A stretch of 64,000 nt of DNA from Dehalococcoidia bacterium (GTDB lineage Bacteria > Chloroflexota > Dehalococcoidia > GIF9 > UBA5629): contig JBAZEK010000001.1 of NCBI GenBank assembly GCA_041653995.1, positions 1,054,001 through 1,118,000 on the forward strand, in the 5' to 3' direction. Of this stretch, positions 57,528-64,000 are shown in pieces. The translations under genes and the position numbers were made by a program. The first letter of the stretch is position 1, and every line of letters begins with the position of its first letter. Under the pieces are notes generated by a model. That model was not told where the DNA came from, did not search any database, and saw only the letters and a program-made list of their open reading frames with translations.

Positions 57528-58265
57528 ATGAAACCCAGAGTAGCCTTTTTCGATTTCACGGGCTGCGAAGGTTGCCAGCTCGAGGTATTGAACTTCAACC
57601 TGGAGATCGTTGATCTCATCGGCGCGGTGGACATCGTCGAGTTCCGCGAGGCCAGCTCAGACCACTCCGACGATTACGACATCGCCTTCATCGAAGGCAG
57701 CCAGACCACCAAGCGGGACGTCGAGCGGCTGCAGAAGATCAGAGAGAAGGCCAAGATACTGGTGGCCCTGGGCGCCTGCTCCTGCACGGGCGGCGTCAAC
57801 GCCCTCAAGAACCGCTTCTCCATGGAGGAGAATCTCAAGGTCGTTTACGGTGAATCGGCCAAATACTATGACACCATACCCACCAAACCCACCAGCGCCT
57901 ACGTCAAAGTGGATGCATATTTGCCTGGCTGCCCCCCTAACCGCAACGAGGTCATCAGCCTGGTCAAGTGCCTGCTGACCGGCAAAAAGTTCGAGCAGTG
58001 CCACAATCCCGTCTGCGTGGAATGCAAGCTGGCCGAAAACATCTGCGCCTTCGAGCGCGGCGAGTTCTGCCTGGGACCCATCACCCGCGGCGGCTGCAAC
58101 GCCGTTTGCGTCACCGCCGGACGAAAATGCTGGGGTTGCCGGGGTCCGGTGGACGAGCCCAACACCAATTCACAAAAAGACATTATGGCCAAATACGGTC
58201 TGACTATGGACGACATGCTACTGCAGTTCAAGCTCTTCAATGGAGCGCTGGAGGTTTCTAAATAA
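57528..58265 (+). CDS. hydD: [NiFe]-hydrogenase delta (small) subunit, HydD-like
   Basis: 245 residues: 'FFDFTGCEGCQLEVL' and 'LGACSCTGGVNALK' with cysteines for the proximal cluster, 'PGCPPNRNE', and a C-terminal cluster region ('CVECKLAENICAFERGEFC', 'GCNAVCVTAGRKCWGCRGP'). Small-subunit electron path to HydB. The start is 0 nt from the HydG stop and it shares TAATG with the next gene. Confidence 0.92.
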   Translation: MKPRVAFFDFTGCEGCQLEVLNFNLEIVDLIGAVDIVEFREASSDHSDDYDIAFIEGSQTTKRDVERLQKIREKAKILVALGACSCTGGVNALKNRFSMEENLKVVYGESAKYYDTIPTKPTSAYVKVDAYLPGCPPNRNEVISLVKCLLTGKKFEQCHNPVCVECKLAENICAFERGEFCLGPITRGGCNAVCVTAGRKCWGCRGPVDEPNTNSQKDIMAKYGLTMDDMLLQFKLFNGALEVSK

Positions 58266-59560
58266 TGGCTGTTAAAGAATTGAATTTCAAAGTTCATCAC
58301 GTAGCCCGCGTCGAGGGGCACGGCAACATAATCGTCAACGCCAGAGACGGCAAGATCGAACAGTGTCTGTGGGAAATACCCGAATCGCCGCGCTTCTTCG
58401 AATCCATGCTGCGCGGGCTCAGCTACTCCGACGTCAACTTTATTGCGCCGCGCATCTGCGGCATCTGCGCCGTGGCGCACGCCACAGCATCCATCGAGGC
58501 GGTGGAGGCCGCCTTCGGCGTCAAGCTCAGCGAGCAGGCCTCTCTCATCCGCGAGCTGCTTTTCGATGCCGAAACCGTCACCAGCCACGTGCTGCATTTC
58601 TATTTCCTGATAGCGCCTGACTTCCTGGGCGTGGGCAGTGTTATTCCCCTGGCAACCACACATACCGACGTTGTACTAAGGGCGCTGCGCATGAAGAAAA
58701 CGGCCAACAACTGGGCGGATATGCTCTGCGGACGCAAGACACATCCCATATCCATGGTGGCCGGCGGCTTCGTCAAACTGCCGGAGATCGAGCAGCTTAA
58801 ATGGCTCAAGCAGACGCTCGAGGGCGAGTATATGAAGGACCTTGAGGCCAGTGTAGAGCTGTTCAAAACTCTCAAGTTCCCCGATTTCACGCGTGAGACC
58901 GAGTACATCGCGCTCCACAGGCCCGATAAATACAGCTTCATCGGAGGCGCCATCGGCTCCACCGACTGCAAGCCCATACCCATCAACGACTACCAGAAAG
59001 TGACCAACGAGTTCTGCGTGCCGCATTCGACAGCTAAATTTACCAAACACCTGCGCGATTCATACCAGGTGGGCGCGCTGGCGCGTTTCAACGTCAACCA
59101 CACCAAGCTTCACCCCAAAGCAAAAAAGGTGGCCCAGACCTTCGGGCTCAAGGCGCCCTGCTATAATCCCTATTTCATCAGCGTGGCGCAGATTGTTGAA
59201 ACGATGCACGCCGTCGAGAACAGCATCATCATCCTCGACAAACTACTGAGCAAAGGCATCAAGCCGGAGAAGCCGGAGGTCAAGCCCAGGGCCGGGCGCG
59301 GCGTGGGCGCTGTGGAGGCCCCCCGGGGCATCCTCTTCCACGACTACACCTTCGACGATGCGGGCAAGCTGATCGCCGCCAACATCATCATCCCCACCAA
59401 CGAGAACCACAACAGCATCCAGCATGACTTCAACAAGCTGCTGCCGGAGATAATCGACCGTCCGCAGGACGAGATCAAGCTGGCTATGGAGATGCTGGTC
59501 AGGGCCTACGACCCCTGTATCTCCTGCTCCACGCATATGCTGGAAGTCAAATTCGTTTAA
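58265..59560 (+). CDS. hydA: [NiFe]-hydrogenase alpha (large) subunit, HydA-like
   Basis: 431 residues with the L1 motif 'RICGICAVAHATAS' and the C-terminal L2 motif 'YDPCISCSTHML'. Together with HydB, HydG and HydD it makes a group 3b-like cytoplasmic NADP(H)-linked hydrogenase, able to evolve or consume H2 and, in characterised homologues, reduce elemental sulfur or polysulfide. It ends soon after L2, so it may lack the long C-terminal maturation peptide. Start codon overlaps the HydD stop (TAATG). Confidence 0.93.
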   Translation: MAVKELNFKVHHVARVEGHGNIIVNARDGKIEQCLWEIPESPRFFESMLRGLSYSDVNFIAPRICGICAVAHATASIEAVEAAFGVKLSEQASLIRELLFDAETVTSHVLHFYFLIAPDFLGVGSVIPLATTHTDVVLRALRMKKTANNWADMLCGRKTHPISMVAGGFVKLPEIEQLKWLKQTLEGEYMKDLEASVELFKTLKFPDFTRETEYIALHRPDKYSFIGGAIGSTDCKPIPINDYQKVTNEFCVPHSTAKFTKHLRDSYQVGALARFNVNHTKLHPKAKKVAQTFGLKAPCYNPYFISVAQIVETMHAVENSIIILDKLLSKGIKPEKPEVKPRAGRGVGAVEAPRGILFHDYTFDDAGKLIAANIIIPTNENHNSIQHDFNKLLPEIIDRPQDEIKLAMEMLVRAYDPCISCSTHMLEVKFV

Positions 59561-59585
59561 CTGCCGATAATCCGGTTTTTGTAAC

Positions 59586-59617
59586 AGAACAGGGGGAGTG
59601 CGCACTCCCCCTGTTCT
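59586..59617. terminator. 32-bp perfect palindrome after the hydrogenase operon
   Basis: AGAACAGGGGGAGTGC and its exact reverse complement, without loop bases. It forms a very stable GC-rich hairpin after hydA; only a short T/C-rich tail follows, so termination or transcript protection are both possible. Confidence 0.65.
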
Positions 59618-59679
59618 CTATGCTATGACAGATAATTCCTGTATAATGAACTATATTCACGTCACCGAGAAGACGCTTT

Positions 59680-62600
59680 ATGATAAGCGGTAAGCTTCTA
59701 TATCGCCTGTCGGCCATCTTCCTGGCAGCACTTGCACTACTGCTATCCTCCGGCCAGCCGGTCAGTGCTGATACATTCGTAGGCCCCTCTGCGATCGTCA
59801 TAGACGGGACATTCACTGACTGGCCCGCCTCACCGCCGCCCAATCCCGGATGCTACGAAATCCAGGATTTTTCAAATACCGGCATTTATGACGGCACCGG
59901 CTTCAGCAATACCGCTGCCGATATCAATTACTTCTGGAATGCCATGTCCACCCAGAACGGCGGAACCGACAACGCCAGTGCCGCAAACAAGATACAAAAT
60001 ATCTATTACCGCATCGATACTTTCACCAATAGTGTGATAAGACCACAACAGACTTACAATATCCAGTTAAACCTGGGGGCGGCGGCGGCGGGTTATGCGG
60101 ACCACCTTTTGCAGATATCGGTGCTTGACACGGCTACTCCCAAGGTAAGGATCCTGCTTTCCCAGTACAACGCGCCTTATTACAGGATGGGCGCCTACAC
60201 CAGCGGATCGCTGACAAGCCGTGTATGTAATATTGCCGGTTACGGCGGCGTCGTGGATGCCAGGGCGGTTGGGGCTTATGGCAAGTATGACGGAACAAAT
60301 TACGGTATCGAGGTCAGCATACCCATTGACTGGTACGGCGCCGCCTACGGCGGGACTGTAAAAGATGATGGAACCGGTGCGAGCTTGATTCCACTAACCC
60401 TGTTCAGCTCGACCGGCAGTCTCGGATCGGTCGGCACGGTCAAGGATACTATCAACGATGCCAGGGGCGAGCTGCATTTCGCCATAGTAAATGCCATAAC
60501 CGGCGATACAACCTACGTATTTCCACCATCTCTCACCGTCACCAAAGAAGGCCCGGATGAGGCCACCGTGGGCTCTTATATAACCTTCACCGGCACTCTG
60601 AGCAATGTCGGCTATATACGCGCCGAGAATGTGGTCATGGTGGATTACCTGCCGGCAGGATTGAATTTCATAAGCTCCAGCCACTCATCTGTCTATGACC
60701 CTGTGGCGCACACCGTCACCTGGAACCTTGGCAGCGTCGGAGGACTCACTTCGATGCCCGGCTGGATCACCGTCCAGGTGGATGGCGCCGTCCCCAACGG
60801 CACTCTTCTGACAAATACCTTTAGCATCACCTGGAAGGACGATATCGGCGCCGGCTACGGCCCTGCAACTGCTACCAAAGACGTCATTATCTATACTCAC
60901 CCGACTTGTGCAATCAGCAAGTCCGGCCCGGCGACAGGCAACCCGGGAGGAACTCTCAGCTTCAGCATCGATGTAACCAACACCGGCGGCCTGCCTGCTC
61001 AGAATATAACTCTGGTGGATACCCTGCCGCCCGAATATGCCTATGTCAGCTCCAGCTATTCAGGGGTATACGATCCCGGTGCGCGCACGGTCACCTGGAA
61101 CCTGGGATCACTGGCCTCCGGGGGCAATAGCATCATATCACTGACCGTGCAGGTTGATGGCGGAGTGGCCAACAATACCCCCCTGTCTAACAATGCGGCC
61201 GTCACCTGGCAGGATGCGGGCGGCACTACCTACGGCCCAGCCGGCACTTCCCTGACCAGCACCATTTACACCACACCCCAGCTAACCATTACCAAAGAAG
61301 GCCCTGACGAGGTAACCACCGGCTCCTATATCACTTTTTCCGGCTCGATAACCAATGCCGGCGGCACGGACGCCATAGACGCCGTGCTGGTCGACCAGCT
61401 GCCGGAAGGACTGACATTTGTAAGCTCCAGTTATTCAGCGGTTTATGATCCCATCGCACGCACGGTCACGTGGAATCTGGGCAATATCCCCAGCGGCATT
61501 TCCCTCTCGGGCTGGATCACCGTGCTGATAGACGAGTCCGTTTATCAGGGAAGTCACCTGGTAAACACCTTTTCAACAACCTGGAAGGACGCAGGAGGAG
61601 CAAGTTACGGACCTTCCACTGCCGACAAGGAATTCACCGTCTATACACGCCCGGTGTTATCAATTAACAAGATGGGGCCGGCGACGGGCACACCGGGCGG
61701 CTGGCTTACCTTCACCATCGATGTGACCAACTCCGGCGACCTGCCCGCCCAGAACGTCTCCCTGGTGGACGTCCTCTCGGATAAGTACACCTACGTCAGC
61801 TCCAACCCGCCTGCCACCCTTATCGGCGGCAATGTTATCTGGGACCTGGGCACAATCAACGCAGGCGGCGCCGCCGCCGTATCGGTTACCGTGCAGGTGG
61901 ACGCCGCCGTAGCTAATGGCACCCCGCTGGGCAACTCGGCCATGGTTACATGGGAGAACAGCACAGGCAATAGCTACGGACCCGCCAGTTCCTCCCTGAC
62001 CACCAACATCTACACTGCACCCCAGTTGACCATAACCAAGGAGGGTCCCAACGAGGCCGCTGTTGGCTCCTATATTACATTCAACGGCTCAATAACCAAC
62101 ATCGGCGGCACAACCGCCCAGAACGTGGTGCTGGTCGATTACCTGCCGGCAGGACTGACATTCGTCAGCTCCAGCCATTCAGCGGTCTATGACCCCGTCG
62201 CTCGCACCGTTACCTGGAACCTGGGAAGCATCGACGGCGGCGCTTCTACAAATGGCTGGATCACCGTCCAGGTGGATGGCGCCGTCCCCAACGGCTCGCA
62301 CCGCATCAACGACTTATCGGTAACCTGGCAGGACGGCTCCGGCACAGGCTACGGGCCGGCCAGCGCCACCAAAGAGGTTATCTGCTATACCCACCCCACG
62401 CTCTCTATCAGCAAGTCTGGCCCTGCCGTCGGAAGCCCGGGCGGCCGATTAACCTTCACCATCGACGTGACCAACTTCGGCGGCCTGCCCGCACAGAACG
62501 TCACTCTGATGGATGCTCTTTCAGATAAGTACACCTACGTCAGCTCCAACCCGCCTGCCACCCTTATCGGCGGCAATGTTATCTGGGACCTGGGCACAAT

Positions 62601-64000
62601 CAACGCAGGCGGCGCCGCCGCCGTATCGGTTACCGTGCAGGTGGACGCCGCCGTAGCTAACAATACACCACTGTCCAACGGCGCCATGGTTACCTGGTCG
62701 TATGGCGCCGATAGCTTCGGACCGGCCGGGACTTCCCTGACCACCACCATCTACACCACACCCCAGTTAACCGTCACCAAGGAAGGTCCCGACGAGGCCA
62801 CTGTTGGCTCCTATATTACATTCAACGGCTCAATAACCAACATCGGCGGCACCACCGCCCAGAACGTGGTGCTGGTCGATTACCTGCCTACGGGACTGAC
62901 ATTCGTCAGCTCCAGCCATTCAGCGGTCTATGACCCCGTCGCACATACCGTCACCTGGAACCTGGGAAGCATTCCCAGCGGCGTTTCCCTGCCGGGCTCG
63001 CTGACCGTCCAGGTGGACGGCGCCGTCCCCAACGGCTCCCGCCGCATCAACGACTTCGCGGTAACCTGGCAGGACGGCTCCGGCAACAGCTACGGCCCCG
63101 CCAGCGCCACCAAGGAGGTCGTCTGCTATACTGGCCCCACGCTCTCCATCAGCAAGTCCGGCCCCGCGACGGGCACACCGGGCGGCCGGCTCACCTTCAC
63201 CATCGATGTGACCAACTCCGGCGGCTTGAGCGCACAGAACGTCACCCTGATGGACCTCCTCTCGGATAAGTACACCTATGTCAGCTCCAATCCCCCCGGC
63301 GCACTCGTGGGCGGCAACGTCGTCTGGAACCTCGGCTCACTCAACGCGGGAGGCAACGACTCGATCTCCCTGACCGTGGAGGTGGGCGCCGCAGTGGCCA
63401 ACGGTACGCCCCTGTCCAACGGCGCCATGGTTACCTGGCAGGACGGCTCCGGCAACAGCTACGGCCCCGCCAACAGCGCCCTGACCACCACCATCTACAC
63501 TACTCCTCAGTTGACCATCACCAAGGAGGGACCCGACGAGGCCACCGTTGGTTCCTATATCACTTTCACCGGCACGATCACCAACGAAGGAGGCATGTCC
63601 GCCGAAAACGCGGTCCTGGTAGATTACCTGCCGACGGGACTGACATTCGTCAGCTCCAGCCATTCAGCGGTCTACGACCCCGTCGCACACACGGTCACCT
63701 GGAACCTGGGAAGCATCCCCAGCGGCGTTTCCCTGCCGGGCTGGATCACCGTCCAGGTGGACGCCGCTGTGGCCAACGGCTCCCGCCGCATCAACGACTT
63801 CGCGGTAACCTGGCAGGACGGCTCCGGCACAGGCTACGGGCCGGCCAGCGCCACCAAAGAGGTTATCTGCTATACCCACCCCACCCTCTCCATCAGCAAG
63901 TCCGGCCCTGAAACAGGAAGCCCCGGCGGCATACTCACCTTCACTATCGATGTGACCAACTCCGGCGGCCTCAGCGCCCAGAATGTCACCCTGGTGGATG
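59680..64000 (+). CDS. giant secreted DUF11-repeat protein (5' part)
   Basis: Open from the ATG at 59680 through the window end, at least 1440 residues. A signal peptide (about 1-36, ending QPVSADT) and an N-terminal domain of about 245 residues lead to tandem DUF11-type beta domains. They alternate in two types: one starts 'LTVTKEGPDEATVGSYITF' and contains 'SSSHSAVYDPVAHTVTWNLGS', the other starts 'LSISKSGPATGTPGG'. A pair of types repeats about every 741-744 nt (about 248 residues). The arrangement suggests a long cell-surface stalk. A TATAAT is at 59642-59647. The C terminus lies beyond the window. Confidence 0.88.
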   Translation, partial: MISGKLLYRLSAIFLAALALLLSSGQPVSADTFVGPSAIVIDGTFTDWPASPPPNPGCYEIQDFSNTGIYDGTGFSNTAADINYFWNAMSTQNGGTDNASAANKIQNIYYRIDTFTNSVIRPQQTYNIQLNLGAAAAGYADHLLQISVLDTATPKVRILLSQYNAPYYRMGAYTSGSLTSRVCNIAGYGGVVDARAVGAYGKYDGTNYGIEVSIPIDWYGAAYGGTVKDDGTGASLIPLTLFSSTGSLGSVGTVKDTINDARGELHFAIVNAITGDTTYVFPPSLTVTKEGPDEATVGSYITFTGTLSNVGYIRAENVVMVDYLPAGLNFISSSHSSVYDPVAHTVTWNLGSVGGLTSMPGWITVQVDGAVPNGTLLTNTFSITWKDDIGAGYGPATATKDVIIYTHPTCAISKSGPATGNPGGTLSFSIDVTNTGGLPAQNITLVDTLPPEYAYVSSSYSGVYDPGARTVTWNLGSLASGGNSIISLTVQVDGGVANNTPLSNNAAVTWQDAGGTTYGPAGTSLTSTIYTTPQLTITKEGPDEVTTGSYITFSGSITNAGGTDAIDAVLVDQLPEGLTFVSSSYSAVYDPIARTVTWNLGNIPSGISLSGWITVLIDESVYQGSHLVNTFSTTWKDAGGASYGPSTADKEFTVYTRPVLSINKMGPATGTPGGWLTFTIDVTNSGDLPAQNVSLVDVLSDKYTYVSSNPPATLIGGNVIWDLGTINAGGAAAVSVTVQVDAAVANGTPLGNSAMVTWENSTGNSYGPASSSLTTNIYTAPQLTITKEGPNEAAVGSYITFNGSITNIGGTTAQNVVLVDYLPAGLTFVSSSHSAVYDPVARTVTWNLGSIDGGASTNGWITVQVDGAVPNGSHRINDLSVTWQDGSGTGYGPASATKEVICYTHPTLSISKSGPAVGSPGGRLTFTIDVTNFGGLPAQNVTLMDALSDKYTYVSSNPPATLIGGNVIWDLGTINAGGAAAVSVTVQVDAAVANNTPLSNGAMVTWSYGADSFGPAGTSLTTTIYTTPQLTVTKEGPDEATVGSYITFNGSITNIGGTTAQNVVLVDYLPTGLTFVSSSHSAVYDPVAHTVTWNLGSIPSGVSLPGSLTVQVDGAVPNGSRRINDFAVTWQDGSGNSYGPASATKEVVCYTGPTLSISKSGPATGTPGGRLTFTIDVTNSGGLSAQNVTLMDLLSDKYTYVSSNPPGALVGGNVVWNLGSLNAGGNDSISLTVEVGAAVANGTPLSNGAMVTWQDGSGNSYGPANSALTTTIYTTPQLTITKEGPDEATVGSYITFTGTITNEGGMSAENAVLVDYLPTGLTFVSSSHSAVYDPVAHTVTWNLGSIPSGVSLPGWITVQVDAAVANGSRRINDFAVTWQDGSGTGYGPASATKEVICYTHPTLSISKSGPETGSPGGILTFTIDVTNSGGLSAQNVTLVD
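61780..61916 (+). repeat. 137-bp exact repeat inside the DUF11 gene, copy 1
   Basis: Identical over 137 bp to 62524-62660, from GATAAGTACACC to GTAGCTAA, 744 bp apart and in the same reading frame. Confidence 0.9.
62524..62660 (+). repeat. 137-bp exact repeat inside the DUF11 gene, copy 2
   Basis: Identical to 61780-61916. Flanking copies of the same module (about 63268 onward) have diverged, so this pair was recently homogenised. Confidence 0.9.

Overview
The window looks like a chromosomal segment of an anaerobic or facultatively anaerobic free-living bacterium of moderate-to-high GC. I infer a member of the Chloroflexota (Dehalococcoidia-like). The reasons are two adjacent group 3 type [NiFe]-hydrogenase operons, a UroD-type methyltransferase-like protein, many zinc-ribbon proteins carrying Ig-like or fibronectin-like ectodomains, secreted cohesin/dockerin proteins and DUF11 repeat giants. 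No ribosomal or other phylogenetic marker is present, so this assignment is inference.

Layout. 1-2.0 kb: a DUF2178-like membrane protein with its XRE regulator, a small membrane protein, and a mazEF-like toxin-antitoxin pair bracketed by a 24-bp direct repeat. 2.0-7.6 kb: an rsgA-like GTPase gene behind a leader peptide and terminator, a Fur/PerR regulator with katG, and a CorC/HlyC-type protein. 7.7-19.8 kb: a visibly AT-rich, 12.1-kb integrative element in the 3' half of tRNA-Val(UAC), with exact 51-bp att repeats. It carries two small HTH genes, a HUH-type Rep, a Cas4-like nuclease, a HEPN-like protein, three membrane or lipoprotein redoxin-fold cargo proteins, a zinc-ribbon protein and a tyrosine recombinase. 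19.8-20.1 kb: four tRNA genes. 20.2-38.1 kb: host zinc-ribbon/Ig/FN3 surface-type proteins mixed with housekeeping genes (exonuclease III, ketopantoate reductase, DegV, two HD-GYP proteins). 38.3-48.2 kb: a TRAP-type binding protein, a cohesin-dockerin protein followed by a cohesin lipoprotein, galT, a DUF1254 lipoprotein and a metallophosphoesterase lipoprotein. 48.26-48.68 kb: a second, tiny tRNA-flanked insertion (38-bp repeat of tRNA-Met) holding a HicB-like gene. 48.9-52.6 kb: MFS transporter, UroD-like protein, isoprenylcysteine-methyltransferase-like protein, ArsR regulator. 52.7-59.6 kb: an MvhDGA-like hydrogenase operon, then a HydBGDA-like (NAD(P)-linked, sulfhydrogenase type) operon. 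59.7 kb to the end: the start of a giant secreted DUF11-repeat protein that runs off the window.

Most notable result. The integrative element's recombinase appears to be split by integration. The HTH open frame at the left end (start 7887, minus strand) enters the left att repeat. If the two att repeats are joined as in a circular excised form, the same frame continues without a stop into the recombinase, giving a protein of about 336 residues, the normal length for the family. In the integrated state the recombinase is left without its start region and ribosome-binding site. This resembles the SSV-type arrangement of archaeal viruses, here in a bacterial element that also has a HUH Rep, a Cas4-like nuclease and redoxin cargo. 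The cargo genes share exact promoter/signal-peptide DNA, which suggests modular reuse of an export leader.
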